In this document: in pieces, positions 19,605 through 29,952 of the stretch
Numbering within the stretch: the stretch's first letter is position 1
Layout of the letters: each line of letters begins with the position of its first letter
Assembly: GCF_001456025.1 (NCBI RefSeq)
Contig: NZ_LMTZ01000121.1
Coordinates: 22,819-83,249, forward strand
Direction of reading: 5' to 3'
DNA length: 60,431 nt
Source of the DNA: Mastigocoleus testarum BC008
Lineage (GTDB): Bacteria; Cyanobacteriota; Cyanobacteriia; Cyanobacteriales; Nostocaceae
Translations under genes and position numbers: made by a program
Notes under the pieces: model-generated
What the model saw: the letters and a program-made list of their open reading frames with translations, nothing else
Databases searched by the model: none
What the model was told of the DNA's origin: nothing

Positions 19605-19650
19605 TTACCCATTACCCATTACCCATTAACCATTACCCATTACCCATTAC
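19605..19650. repeat. Heptanucleotide tandem repeat (STRR type), TTACCCA unit
   Basis: Six to seven head-to-tail TTACCCA units with one variant (TTAACCA). They lie in the spacer between convergent genes and run into the last codons of the GH15-like gene. Such short tandem repeats are typical of heterocystous cyanobacteria. Confidence 0.85.
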
Positions 19651-22600
19651 TAACCCCAACTTTCTGCGCAAACATAATTAAGAACCTAAACGCTTTGACA
19701 ATATAAACAGCGCATTCCTGAGGGGAAGAATCGTAAAATGATTGCCATGCTTGAGCTTTATCTTCATCGTAGTGTCTTGTTCTTTTTGGTTTATCTTCCA
19801 ACCAAGATAGACGTACAGCATGACCGATCACAACATCAAGCACTATATATTCAGCAATTTGTAATTTAGGATTTTTCGCAACAATCACAGCAAGTTGCAT
19901 TAATGCTTCAATATTTATCTGACGGTACTCTGGAGATTCAATTTTATTCAACAAATGTTCTACCGTTAGGGCAAAATTCTTTTCTCCTGGCGTCATCTCC
20001 GAAATCAATAATTTACTCTCAAGGCGATTGCGACGTTCTAATTTATCGCCAACAACTAAGCCTTGACAATGCTTCATTAACAACCATACTTGCTGATAAA
20101 AATCTTTTGGTACCCTTCCTGTAGTACCTTCAATATTACGAAAATGTCGCCATCCGTTGAGTGGATTTTCAACTTTTTCTGAACCTTCTCTTTGCAGGTT
20201 CCAATTAATTTCACTTTCCCTTTGTTGGCTGTGCAAAGATTCTTGCTGGCGTAAAACTTCACTTACACCCACATACTCTACCAAACAGTAACGTAACTTA
20301 TTTCGCACCTCAAACGGCGAAAGTTGCATTAAATGTTCGTACGCTTCATCTTGAGTAACATTTAATTTCCACGCCAATTCACCAGTAATTAGTAAAATCA
20401 GATAGCCAACTTTAATAGTTATCAGTCCCTCAAATAATTGTGGCTCGGTATTAATTAAGTTACTCAAATAAATCAGAATCTCTTGAGTTAAGACCCGATC
20501 GCGAATATCCTCACCACAAAAATGATTGATTTTTTCGACAATTTCTTTATGGGATAGGGGTACGGTAATCAGAGAATCCTCATTGTAAGACCGACCAATA
20601 GCGATTTGCTTACCCCGCACCAGTAGACTTGTAACAACATCCGACAGGTGCATATCAGCCATTTGCAGCAAACCAGCAGCCCGTCGTACCACAGCCCAAA
20701 TACCTAATTCTCCAGCTCTGGTATAAACTTCATTCAGTAAATCTTTTACCCTTGCAGGACATTCAAAAGTACCAAAACCGGTTTCAAATTCAAGTCCATG
20801 TAAGCGAGTTAGAGTTTGTAATAGCTCAACTTGTTCGTATAAATTTTCTGATGCGTGTAAATAAGACAATAATAGTTCTAAATTAGTTTCACACTCCATC
20901 TGAAATTCTTGGGTATGAGCTAATGGCCAAGTTTGTTCTCGATCGCAGGAGAGATAATAACAACGGGGGACAGCATTATCAACAGAGGAATAGGAAAATT
21001 CAAAGTTAGGTGAAACATCAATTCTTTCAATTGCAGAAGTCAACATAAACTGATTTAAACGACCCAGTTTTACTCTGACGCCATTAAATAAACCGTCTTT
21101 GAGATCTTGAAGTGACTTCATTAATTCTGGATTACCGGTTTCCATCATAGTCTGGGTCATACGAGTCAGCATCAAAGTTAAGGTAGGACGTCCCGGATCT
21201 CGCCAATATTTCTGGATATAAGCCAATGTGGTGGTAAATTCATCTAGGAGAAAATGGTAATCTAAAGTTAAATAAAACTGCTGAGAATCTAAAAACGAAG
21301 GTAAAAGAACTACAGTTTCGCCACCAATACGGAAAAATCTCGATGTTGTTAAACTACGGGGTAACCTTGCAGGACGTCCAGTTAAACCTAATTTTTCATT
21401 ACACCCAATCTGTTCGTAAATGGTAATTAAGTCTTTAGCTTGACGAATTTGAATTGGTGCAACTTGTTGGGGTGTTTGAGTTGGAATCCCGTAAATTAAA
21501 AGTTTTTCTTGCAAATCTTCATTTGCAGCAATCAAAGCAATTTGCACCATCGGTTGGCGTTCTCTACCGATATACAGGTGTCTTCCCAAAGGATCCACAT
21601 CACCCAATGCTAGCAATCCCTCATCCAACATTTGTCCGAGGAAATATAAACTTTGTGCCCAAACCAAAGGAATATTATCGTTCGGCAAACGAGGTTGGGA
21701 ATGGGGCTCTAACTTTTCAGCTTCAAGTTTTTCTCGCGGTACATAATATAATTCTGGGAGCAAATACGAACCATTTCGTTCGATAACTATTTTCTGTAAA
21801 AGTTCTCGATAACGTTTAACCTGCGCTTCATTTTTGCAAAATAGCCCATCTAAATATAAATAAGTGAAAAATAAAGGCCATTCGCATTCTATATGTTCAA
21901 ATTGCTGTAGTTCCTCAGGTTCGTAGTGCAAACGTTCGGTGTTTTCTATAACTGTTTGGTGTCCATCCCGTAAAAATCGCTTGCAACCATATTTTCCTTC
22001 TAGTTTACTAATTATCTCAGCACGGGTACGATCTTGTAATTCCTTATCTATGACTGCAAAAGCCGGAAAACTAATGATGCTCAATAATGCTGCATCTATT
22101 TCTTTTGAAGCTGATTCTCTAGGTAATAGGGATTCTAAGGTAATTCTGGCACGGGCAATTTCATCTGGAAGTGCGTGAACTACAGATGCTTGGGAACCCC
22201 TGACTCCAAATAAGTCCAGTCCATCAATAGCTTGTAGCGCGGCTTTAGCCATTCCTACAGAACTAGCATTTAATTCTGGATTACCATGATTAATCTTGTT
22301 ACCTCTTTCCCAAATTCCGTAGTCTGGAGTGCGATAAGCCCGCCCAATATAGTAAATAAGATTTTGAACAAAATCAACTTCATCAATGGTATAGATTATC
22401 TGCAACCCTGATGCCGTCATCTGTGCCAATATCAAAATAAAGATGGACGTGGCATCCAGTTGCAAATGACCCCATTCGTGATCGCCAACGACAACATCCC
22501 CCGTTGTCGTATCATACTTGGCATGAAGAGCATTCGAGGGTGACTGATTATGCTTAAATTGCTCAACTTTATCAGCTTGTCGCATCATTGCAAATAGCAA

Positions 22601-22870
22601 TCCCCGCATCAATTTGATGACACTATGCTCTAACTCGTATGTCCGACCAAGGTCTTCATCAATTTTGCGATATGCTAATGCCAATCCCCAAACGGCCAAA
22701 ATACTATAAACGTTATCCCGCACCCAAGCATCCGTATAGTCACCGTGAGCAGTTATGGCTGTGGAAGCAGGCAACAAACCAGTAATTGGATTCTGGCGTT
22801 GAAGAATAATAGTCTTGATTTGCTGATAATAATATTCGAGGCGAATTGGTACGTCCGTGGCTATTTTCAT
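19640..22870 (-). CDS. GH15-like / phosphorylase kinase alpha-beta related protein
   Basis: A 1076-aa cytoplasmic protein. The N-terminal part (about 1-480) is a glycoside hydrolase family 15-type (alpha/alpha)6 barrel, recognisable by LLPASTAITAHGDYTDAWVRDNVYS and the HEWGHLQLDATSIFILI stretch. That second stretch matches the sugar-binding site of phosphorylase kinase alpha/beta subunits. The remainder, helical and without catalytic signature, continues as in eukaryotic phosphorylase kinase regulatory subunits (for example FETGFGTFECPARVKDLLNEVY). A role in glycogen metabolism is inferred from the family. Whether it hydrolyses glucan or acts as a regulator cannot be told. The far C-terminus overlaps the edge of a TTACCCA tandem repeat. 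Confidence 0.85.
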   Translation of the reverse strand: MKIATDVPIRLEYYYQQIKTIILQRQNPITGLLPASTAITAHGDYTDAWVRDNVYSILAVWGLALAYRKIDEDLGRTYELEHSVIKLMRGLLFAMMRQADKVEQFKHNQSPSNALHAKYDTTTGDVVVGDHEWGHLQLDATSIFILILAQMTASGLQIIYTIDEVDFVQNLIYYIGRAYRTPDYGIWERGNKINHGNPELNASSVGMAKAALQAIDGLDLFGVRGSQASVVHALPDEIARARITLESLLPRESASKEIDAALLSIISFPAFAVIDKELQDRTRAEIISKLEGKYGCKRFLRDGHQTVIENTERLHYEPEELQQFEHIECEWPLFFTYLYLDGLFCKNEAQVKRYRELLQKIVIERNGSYLLPELYYVPREKLEAEKLEPHSQPRLPNDNIPLVWAQSLYFLGQMLDEGLLALGDVDPLGRHLYIGRERQPMVQIALIAANEDLQEKLLIYGIPTQTPQQVAPIQIRQAKDLITIYEQIGCNEKLGLTGRPARLPRSLTTSRFFRIGGETVVLLPSFLDSQQFYLTLDYHFLLDEFTTTLAYIQKYWRDPGRPTLTLMLTRMTQTMMETGNPELMKSLQDLKDGLFNGVRVKLGRLNQFMLTSAIERIDVSPNFEFSYSSVDNAVPRCYYLSCDREQTWPLAHTQEFQMECETNLELLLSYLHASENLYEQVELLQTLTRLHGLEFETGFGTFECPARVKDLLNEVYTRAGELGIWAVVRRAAGLLQMADMHLSDVVTSLLVRGKQIAIGRSYNEDSLITVPLSHKEIVEKINHFCGEDIRDRVLTQEILIYLSNLINTEPQLFEGLITIKVGYLILLITGELAWKLNVTQDEAYEHLMQLSPFEVRNKLRYCLVEYVGVSEVLRQQESLHSQQRESEINWNLQREGSEKVENPLNGWRHFRNIEGTTGRVPKDFYQQVWLLMKHCQGLVVGDKLERRNRLESKLLISEMTPGEKNFALTVEHLLNKIESPEYRQINIEALMQLAVIVAKNPKLQIAEYIVLDVVIGHAVRLSWLEDKPKRTRHYDEDKAQAWQSFYDSSPQECAVYIVKAFRFLIMFAQKVGVSNG

Positions 22871-24145
22871 GTTAATTTCCAGAGCTTTTAAGGAATTATC
22901 ACCCTTCAGCCTTGAAGTAAATTATATCTATTAAGATATAAAATTTTCTGTAATTAATGATTGTATTACTAATTTAATCTTTTAGAGAATAATTGCTATG
23001 GAACTTATATACAAATGTATTTAGATTTTATTTTTGGATGAAGTATTGTTTAAAAATAATATTTTTTCGGCATTTAGAGATTTTAGAAGAAAATTAAAGT
23101 AAATATGTGAAAAATGCCGATAGTTAAGTCTCATAAAAATCATTTTATAAAATAAACTTAAGTTTATTTTTCAAGATGTATTTTAAAGGTAAATTTTTAG
23201 GATATATCTTTGGAGTATATTTTCAACATGTGCGTTCGGGACGTACTTTTAAGATTTACTTTCAAGATATATTCACACCCATCTTAGCTTAGTAAATTAT
23301 TTTGACTTGTACTATCAAGAATAATCATAGTTTATAGTTTGCTAAACTCTAATTTTATTGACGTTCTACATTTAATCATAAATTCTAGACAAAATAAAAT
23401 ATACTTAAGAAAGGCGATGACACTGAGCGCTAGTGTCAAATAATGCACATTTTCTCAAACTTGTCTACTCTTAAATTTAAGCTGAACTCAATCTTTTATT
23501 AATAACACTAAATGTACGCCAACATGCAAGAATCAAGTTATTTAGCTGCCAAGATAAAATTACCTAGAAGGTGTAATTATTGTATTTCCAGCGAATAAAT
23601 ATTTGATTCCGTTCGCTCCTTATTAACTTATAGGGTTAACATTATTGTTCGCTCCGACCAAATCGACGAAGAAAGCTAATAAGTCTACAAATTATTACTT
23701 CCAAGTGCTGTAATCATCAGAATAACATCGGAAGTTAGATAAAAATCCTGCGTTTGTTAATTAATATATTTCGCCCTTAACAAGGATAAATTTGGAGGTC
23801 AAGAAATAAAAACTACAATATCTTCACAAAATAATCGGTGTTATTACATGTTTTTACCTCCTATCATATCAAAAAAAAACATCAAATAAATTGTAAAAAT
23901 TTTGACCCATTCGAAATTAGAATAAAAATAGAAGATTCCCTTGACACAGAATTTCATAGTAGTAAAATTTACTCTAAGAAAATTGAAATTACAGCACATA
24001 AAAATAAATGTGTGCTGAATATCACATACTTTCTCTATAGAGGGGTAGGATCTACCGGATAAGTAACTTCCGGGTTAGTATTATGACTTATAGTGTCTAA
24101 TTATAGTGTCTAATTGGTTTATCAATTCCAATTCTTGAGATTTTA
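22871..24145. other. 1.3-kb intergenic region upstream of mgtE
   Basis: AT-rich, without a supported gene. An ORF at 23838-24062 has no RBS and reads as chance sequence. Around 23165-23275 several loosely similar TTTTCAAGATATATT-type units occur. It separates two divergent genes. Confidence 0.45.
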
Positions 24146-24233
24146 TGGACAACAGTCCACACGAAGGCAGTAATATCCTCCTCTGAACTGGCGAGCTTGT
24201 CTCCCAGTACGGGGGAGACAATAGGAGGGGATT
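24146..24233 (+). promoter_or_regulatory. Structured leader of mgtE, possible RBS-sequestering switch
   Basis: Three features sit in the last 90 nt before the start. A small hairpin TGGAC-AACA-GTCCA covers 24146-24159. CCTCCT at 24177-24182 is exactly complementary to the Shine-Dalgarno AGGAGG at 24223-24228. A strong hairpin of 9 bp (TTGTCTCCC, 24197-24205, with GGGAGACAA, 24213-24221) ends just before that Shine-Dalgarno sequence. If CCTCCT pairs with AGGAGG, the ribosome site is closed and the 9-bp hairpin nests inside. A magnesium- or other ligand-controlled leader is inferred. It does not resemble the M-box consensus as I know it. Confidence 0.45.
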
Positions 24234-25580
24234 ATGCTTGCACAGAATGTTAGCAATAATGTTGTTGACATAGAGGACTTGAGCCGACTCAAATCAGATT
24301 TAAATCGTTTACAAGCTGTTGATGTTGGGGAGTATATTAGCAAGTTGCCTCGCAAAAAAAGGGCACTTGCATTTCGGCTTCTGAATAAGGGTCAAGCGAT
24401 TAACGTTTTTGAATATTTACCACCGGAAATACAGCAACAGCTAATTAATTCATTGCACGACGGTCGAGTCGTGCAAATTGTTGAAGAAATGAGCCCAGAC
24501 GAGCGGGCTGTTTTATTTGACGAACTACCTGCGGGGGTTGTCAAGCGTCTTTTACACGAACTCAGTCCGGAGCAGCGTCAAGCAACAGCAACAATTTTGG
24601 GCTACCCCGAAGGAACTGCAGGACGGGTCATGACTACGGAATACGTACGCTTGCAAGAGGGATTAACTGTAGGGGAAGCTCTAGAAAAAATTCGTCGTCA
24701 AGATCGGGATAAAGAGACTATCTACTACGCTTACGTTACAGACTACAACCGCAAACTGAGGAGTGTGGTTTCCCTGAGGCAGTTATTATTTTCGTTACCT
24801 GATGCACTGTTGCGGGATATAGCTAGCGATCGTGTAGTGAAAATTAAAACTGAAACTCCCCAAGAAGAAGTAGCGCAATTAATGAAGCGTTATGATTTGA
24901 TTGCGTTACCCGTAGTTGATCGCGAGAAAAGGTTAGTTGGAATAGTTACCATAGATGATGTCGTAGATATTCTTGAGGAAGAAGCTACAGAAGATATTCA
25001 AAAACTAGCCGGTGTAAGTGGTGGAGATGAAGCAGCTTTATCACCTCCCCAAGTAACAATTCGCAAGCGTTTACCCTGGTTATTGGGGAACATTGCTCTT
25101 TATGTTACTGCTGCGAATGTAATTGCACCTTTTCAGCAAGTAATTACTATTGTCCCGGTATTGGCAATTATTATGCCGATTTTGGCAAATAGTAGCGGCA
25201 ATGTGGCTTTCCAAGTTTTATCTGTTACTGTCAGGGGGTTAGGTGTAGGTGAAATAACCCCAAAAGATACCCTTAAAGTGCTTCGTAAGGAGCTTTTAGC
25301 TGGTTTAGGTACAGCGATTGGATTAGGTAGTGCTTTGGCTGGATTATCGTTAATGTGGGCACCATCGGGAGAACATTGGGTATCCTTTGTCGCTGGTGCT
25401 GTAATGTCAGTAAACGTTCTCATTGCTGTAACCTTAGGGACAGTATTGCCGATGGGTTTCAAACAATTAAACTTGGACCCGGCATTAATTTGTGGACCTT
25501 TGATGACAACTACGTTAGATGCTATTGGTTTTTTGACATTTTTATCGTTAGTTTCATTTGCTTTGCAAGTATTGCCCTAA
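24234..25580 (+). CDS. mgtE: Magnesium transporter MgtE
   Basis: A 448-aa Mg2+ channel/transporter of the inner membrane. Domain order is standard: N-terminal superhelical MgtE_N domain (about 20-130, with EEMSPDERAVLFDELP), a pair of CBS domains (about 130-255, including LPVVDREKRLVGIVTIDDV) that sense cytosolic Mg2+, and five membrane helices from residue 285 to the end. The membrane part holds the pore signature PILANSSGNVAFQ and the last helices with the conserved LDPALICGPLMTTTLDAIGF. The Shine-Dalgarno AGGAGG lies 5 nt before ATG. The leader may control translation (see 24146). Confidence 0.95.
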   Translation: MLAQNVSNNVVDIEDLSRLKSDLNRLQAVDVGEYISKLPRKKRALAFRLLNKGQAINVFEYLPPEIQQQLINSLHDGRVVQIVEEMSPDERAVLFDELPAGVVKRLLHELSPEQRQATATILGYPEGTAGRVMTTEYVRLQEGLTVGEALEKIRRQDRDKETIYYAYVTDYNRKLRSVVSLRQLLFSLPDALLRDIASDRVVKIKTETPQEEVAQLMKRYDLIALPVVDREKRLVGIVTIDDVVDILEEEATEDIQKLAGVSGGDEAALSPPQVTIRKRLPWLLGNIALYVTAANVIAPFQQVITIVPVLAIIMPILANSSGNVAFQVLSVTVRGLGVGEITPKDTLKVLRKELLAGLGTAIGLGSALAGLSLMWAPSGEHWVSFVAGAVMSVNVLIAVTLGTVLPMGFKQLNLDPALICGPLMTTTLDAIGFLTFLSLVSFALQVLP

Positions 25581-25990
25581 GTTCCAGAATTTAAAGATTG
25601 TTGCTGCTATGCATGGGCAAGATACTGTGAACACTCGTGTACTCGAAAGCTATTAGTCATTGGTTCGATCGCACTACATTCTCGACCTAGGAAATTTTTT
25701 TGTTCCCTGTATTTCGTTTCCTATTCCCTTTCAAGTAAAATATGCGATGTCTCGGCCTATATATCTACTGCTATAGGTTCTTGTTTGGGATTACCCTAGG
25801 TCTAATTTAACTAGGTTCAATTTAAAATAATAGCTCGTTATATTGGTAGAAAGCGTTAGAAATATTGATTGATTATTGGAGATTGGATGGGCACAGTTAT
25901 TTTCTGTGTTTCAACAGGTATTTTATTTTCCTAGGCATTAATCAACGAGCTTTAGACTAAAGTGTCTGTAGGACATCGAGAAAATAACCA
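25581..25990. other. Intergenic region between mgtE and the glutaredoxin-like gene
   Basis: 410 bp with no gene seen and no convincing terminator. It includes the pair TAGGTCTAATTTAACTAGGTTCAATTTAA, a loose direct repeat near 25797-25825. Confidence 0.4.
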
Positions 25991-26257
25991 ATGACTAAAA
26001 CGTTAATTTTATACGGTAAACCTGAATGCCACTTATGTGAGGGTTTACAAGAAAAATTAGAACAAATTCAAAATATCCCGTTTAAGTTAGAAATTCGTGA
26101 TATCACAACTCGTGAAGATTGGTTTACAGCATATCAATACGAAGTTCCTGTTTTATTCGCTGCTGAAACTGATTCAGAAAGTTTGCAACCGATACCGCGC
26201 CCTTCACCTCGTGCAACAGTAAAACAACTAGAAAAAATTCTCCAGAAGTATCTTTGA
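25991..26257 (+). CDS. Glutaredoxin family protein
   Basis: An 88-aa thioredoxin-fold protein with the redox motif Cys13-His-Leu-Cys16 near the N-terminus (YGKPECHLCEGL). A later cis-proline is in the YEVPVLF stretch, as in the glutaredoxin-like DUF836 group (TtuC/YruB-like). It probably reduces disulfides or mixed disulfides in the cytoplasm. The partner is unknown. It is a single-gene unit upstream of murE; the 320-bp gap makes co-transcription uncertain. Confidence 0.85.
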   Translation: MTKTLILYGKPECHLCEGLQEKLEQIQNIPFKLEIRDITTREDWFTAYQYEVPVLFAAETDSESLQPIPRPSPRATVKQLEKILQKYL

Positions 26258-26577
26258 GTATTTGTATGTAGAAAAAAATAGTGCAAAATAAGCGGATAAA
26301 TTGGCACAGAGAAACAGAGGCAGGATATAAACTTACCTCATGGCAACGACGAAGTTTAAAATCAGGGTAAACAAGTAAACAGTAATATTCGCCAAAACTC
26401 AGCTTAATATATTTGGTTGCAAGTATGGAGCATTAGTATAGGGTCATAATTCAAAGGATCTTGACCAAACAACATAGTTTTATTGCTCTTATTAACGGTG
26501 ACTGTCTACTCATTTATTCTCAAGCGACGTCGTTGACTTTGATTTCTCATCCCTTTGTTTGTGACGAGGTTGATACA
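26258..26577. other. Spacer upstream of murE
   Basis: 320 bp without an independent gene. An in-frame extension of murE to a TTG at 26461 is open but lacks family similarity, so I leave it untranslated. Confidence 0.5.
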
Positions 26578-28068
26578 ATGAAACTGCGGGAATTGCTTGC
26601 GGCGATCGATGAAAATATTCAATTACCCAAACATCCAGCAATGGATGAGGAAGTTAAGGGTTTAACAACAAACTCCCACGCAACAGCTCCGGGGGATTTA
26701 TTTATTGGAATGCCCGGTACGCGCGTTGATGGTGGTGATTTTTGGCAAAGTGCTTTAAAATCTGGGGCTATTGGTGCTGTTATTTCTTCCCAAGCTTTTG
26801 AGAAACATCCACCAACAGCTGCCGATTGCGTGATAAGTGGTACTGATATGCCGAAAATTTGCGCTCAAATAGCTTCTACCTTTTACGACTATCCCGGTCA
26901 AAAGCTTAAGATGGTGGGAGTTACCGGCACAAACGGTAAAACCACTACTTCTCACCTGGTTGAATATTTTTTACATCAAAGCAAATTGCCTACAGCTTTG
27001 ATGGGTACCCTTTATACTCGTTGGCAGGGATTTTCCGAAACTGCGATTCACACCACTCCCTTTGCTGTTGATTTACAAAAACAGTTAGCTGCAGCCATAA
27101 ATGCTGGTAACGAGTACAGTGTAATGGAAGTCAGTTCCCATGCTTTAGCCCAAGGTCGGGTATTGGGTTGTCAATTTGATGTAAGTGTGTTCACTAACCT
27201 TACTCAAGACCATTTGGACTATCACAAAGACATGGATGACTATTTTGCTGCTAAAGCATTATTATTTAGTCCTGACTATCTTAAAGGAAGAGCCATAATT
27301 AATTCTGATGATTCCTATGGGAAAAAACTAATTGAATCTTTAGAGAAAAGTCAGGTTTGGAGTTACAGCGTCAATGATTCTACTGCTGATTTGTGGATGA
27401 GTGACCTGAACTACGAGTCCAATGGGGTTAGTGGTAAACTTCATACACCCAAGGGTGAAGTAGAATTTCGTTCGCCTTTAATCGGTCAATATAATTTAGA
27501 AAACTTATTGGCTGCTATAGGTGCTGTCTTACATTTAGGATTAGATTTACAGCTAATAGCTAATGCCATTCCACAATTCCCTGGAGTTCCGGGAAGAATG
27601 GAGCGGGTACAAATTAATTCTCAACAAGATATTAGTGTAATTGTCGATTATGCCCACACTCCTGACAGTTTAGAAAATTTATTGAAAGCATCCCGTCCAT
27701 TTATTCGGGGTAAAATGATTTGCGTTTTCGGTTGTGGTGGCGATCGCGATCGTACCAAGCGTCCCCAAATGGGTAAAATCGCTGCTGATTTTTCCGACAA
27801 GGCTGTTGTGACTTCAGATAATCCTCGTACTGAAGACCCAGAGAAGATTTTGGAAGATATTCTGGAAGGAATCCCAGACTCAGTTAATCCAACTGTAATT
27901 TGCGATCGCGCAACTGCGATCAAAACAGCAATTTTGAATGCAGAATCTGGAGATGGAGTCTTAATCGCCGGGAAAGGACATGAAGACTATCAAATTTTAG
28001 GTACTGAGAAAATTCATTTTGATGACCGAGAACATGCACATGATGCTTTAGTGGTACGAATGAAGTAG
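26578..28068 (+). CDS. murE: UDP-MurNAc-L-Ala-D-Glu:meso-diaminopimelate ligase
   Basis: Adds meso-diaminopimelate to UDP-MurNAc-L-Ala-D-Glu with ATP hydrolysis in peptidoglycan synthesis. The start is ATG 26578 (496 aa), with GAGG at 26566-26569 and the usual family N-terminus MKLRELLAAI. The three Mur ligase domains are visible. The ATP loop GTNGKTTTS (117-125) and the central EVSSHAL and LDYH stretches, which carry the carbamylated-lysine region, are followed by the C-terminal DNPRTEDP motif. The DNPR form indicates meso-DAP rather than lysine as substrate. Length and motifs are normal. Confidence 0.95.
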   Translation: MKLRELLAAIDENIQLPKHPAMDEEVKGLTTNSHATAPGDLFIGMPGTRVDGGDFWQSALKSGAIGAVISSQAFEKHPPTAADCVISGTDMPKICAQIASTFYDYPGQKLKMVGVTGTNGKTTTSHLVEYFLHQSKLPTALMGTLYTRWQGFSETAIHTTPFAVDLQKQLAAAINAGNEYSVMEVSSHALAQGRVLGCQFDVSVFTNLTQDHLDYHKDMDDYFAAKALLFSPDYLKGRAIINSDDSYGKKLIESLEKSQVWSYSVNDSTADLWMSDLNYESNGVSGKLHTPKGEVEFRSPLIGQYNLENLLAAIGAVLHLGLDLQLIANAIPQFPGVPGRMERVQINSQQDISVIVDYAHTPDSLENLLKASRPFIRGKMICVFGCGGDRDRTKRPQMGKIAADFSDKAVVTSDNPRTEDPEKILEDILEGIPDSVNPTVICDRATAIKTAILNAESGDGVLIAGKGHEDYQILGTEKIHFDDREHAHDALVVRMK

Positions 28069-28090
28069 AGAACTTGGGGATTAGGGATTT

Positions 28091-28125
28091 GGTAATTGGT
28101 AATTGGTAATTGGTAATTGGTAATG
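28091..28125. repeat. Heptanucleotide tandem repeat (STRR type), GGTAATT unit
   Basis: Four exact GGTAATT units plus GGTAATG, 23 bp after murE. The following 28141-28215 contains a shortened copy of the GC-rich dispersed repeat (GACGCTGTCGCGTCACGCTT and CTAACGCC) edged by CAATCCCC runs. Confidence 0.85.
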
Positions 28126-28327
28126 AATAATATATTTTAATGCCCAGTCGCCAGTCCCCATATGACGCTGTCGCGTCACGCTTTGCTAACGCCAATCCCC
28201 AATCTCCAATCTCCAATCACCGCAATTCCCTAATTTTTTGTTAAAAATAGACACTTAAGGGTAAAAAGATAAGAGAGTATTATTTTTTGCTCTATTTTTT
28301 GTTTGTGTCAATTTTACAGCTTAAATC

Positions 28328-29806
28328 ATGAAAGTCTCTCTAAGTCCTGAAAAATCGTTATTTCAGCTCCTTTTGGAGCAAAAGTTATACAATTCACAGT
28401 CAGTTTCGTCTCTTAGTCCGGCAAGTTTTCTATCACTGCTGAGTTCGCAAATTGACTTATTAATTGAAGAAGAAGTTAGAGCAACTTTGTGGTTTAAGTT
28501 ACCTCCCGGTAAAATTTGGCATTCGGAAATTCAGCGTTATTGTTCTTGGCTGGGAAATTCTGTTAATATTTTTAACTATTATGTTAGTGATTTAACTTTA
28601 GAGAACAAAGCTTCAGGTTCAAATTCTTGGCGTTCAAAAAATAATATTACACCTTTTGAAGAGAATGGAATTCCCTTCACTAATATTGAACTCAAAAGAG
28701 AACATCAATTACAAAGAGAATATTTTCTGATTGTACAATCGCCCCGATGGTGCAGCCTAATATTGTCTCATCGACCACGAAAAAAACTTCGAAAACAAGT
28801 CGCTTCCAGAATAAAAATAAATAAAAAACATTTTTTATTAACAGTTACTAATTTCGAACCAAAAATAATCCATTCTACTTTAGAAGCAATTGAAAAAGAG
28901 ACTGTTAAATCTAATTCAACAAGCACTATCGTAGATCTCAAATCAAACTCAGCTACAGATCCGACATTAATAGCTAAATTTTTTACAAAGCAATTACAGC
29001 GACAAGATGAAATTCAATATCATAGAAGTAATAAGCGTTTATTCAAAGTAAAACAACAAAATCAAAAATTAGAAAATAACTTGCAGCTTAAAGATGATTA
29101 TCTGAGTAATGTTTGTCAAGAGTTACGCACTCCTCTTACACATATGAAAACAGCGCTGAGCCTTTTAAATTCTCCATCTATGAAGAATACCCAACGTCAG
29201 CGTTATCTACAAATGCTTAGCAGTCAATGCGAACGTCAAAATTCTCTTATTCACGGCGTACTCGACCTTGCTCAGATAGAACGCAATCTTGAGGAAATGA
29301 CCTTAGAAGGCGTGCATTTAGCAGATATAGTTCCTGGTGTCGTCAGTACATATCAACCAATTGCCCATGAAAAAGGTATAATGCTTGCTTACACAGTATC
29401 CAATGAATTACCGTCCGTTTGGTGCGTTCGTGGAGGCTTGAAACAAATCTTAATTCATTTGATTGCTAACAGCATTAGATTTACTTCTAGTAATGGACAA
29501 GTATGGGTAAGGGGACGAGTTCACGGAAAATATGTTGAGTTGGAAGTTCGGGACACTGGAGTAGGAATTCCAGAACATGAGATTCCCAAAATATTTGAAC
29601 GTTTTTACCGAGTACGTTCGGGAGCTACTGAAGATTCTACTGGCGCAGGATTAGGTTTGACAATTGTGCAGCAATTACTCTGGCGTAGTGGTGGCTTTGT
29701 TTCTGTTAAAAGTAAATTGTCTGAAGGGTCTGCTTTCACAGTAAGTTTACCAAGAGTTTTTGAGAGCGATCGCGTTTCACAAATACCAAAACGCTTATCA
29801 AAATAA
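28328..29806 (+). CDS. Histidine-kinase-like sensor protein lacking the phospho-acceptor His
   Basis: A 492-aa cytoplasmic protein. The N-terminal 180 residues resemble the DICT sensory domain of cyanobacterial signalling proteins. A coiled linker (about 225-255) leads to a dimerisation/HisKA helix in which the H-box reads VCQELRTPL, with Gln264 in place of the phospho-accepting His. The HATPase_c domain looks intact: N-box LIANSIRF, G1 DTGVGIPE, F-box IFERFYR and G2 GAGLGLTIV. ATP binding is thus expected, but autophosphorylation on the usual His is not. It converges with another histidine-kinase-like gene that shows the opposite defect. Confidence 0.85.
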   Translation: MKVSLSPEKSLFQLLLEQKLYNSQSVSSLSPASFLSLLSSQIDLLIEEEVRATLWFKLPPGKIWHSEIQRYCSWLGNSVNIFNYYVSDLTLENKASGSNSWRSKNNITPFEENGIPFTNIELKREHQLQREYFLIVQSPRWCSLILSHRPRKKLRKQVASRIKINKKHFLLTVTNFEPKIIHSTLEAIEKETVKSNSTSTIVDLKSNSATDPTLIAKFFTKQLQRQDEIQYHRSNKRLFKVKQQNQKLENNLQLKDDYLSNVCQELRTPLTHMKTALSLLNSPSMKNTQRQRYLQMLSSQCERQNSLIHGVLDLAQIERNLEEMTLEGVHLADIVPGVVSTYQPIAHEKGIMLAYTVSNELPSVWCVRGGLKQILIHLIANSIRFTSSNGQVWVRGRVHGKYVELEVRDTGVGIPEHEIPKIFERFYRVRSGATEDSTGAGLGLTIVQQLLWRSGGFVSVKSKLSEGSAFTVSLPRVFESDRVSQIPKRLSK

Positions 29807-29952
29807 AAATACGCAAGTAGTAATAACCGAACAACTGAATTATCAACTCTCAGAAGTTATCAATTGAAGTATTATTTTCACAGTCTGCTTCTGAAGTTAT
29901 GATTCTCAACCCTAAAAAAGCTCAAGCAAGTAGTAAATGCAAAATTCTATCT

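Noticed and set aside
23838..24062. 74-codon ORF upstream of mgtE
   Set aside because: No RBS and Lys/Ile/Asn-rich composition; I see no protein-like motif.
26461..26577. N-terminal extension of murE from a TTG
   Set aside because: The family starts at MKLRELL (ATG 26578), which has its own Shine-Dalgarno sequence.
19605..28125. Heptamer repeats as possible CRISPR arrays
   Set aside because: Units are 7 bp, contiguous and without spacers, so they are STRR-type tandem repeats.
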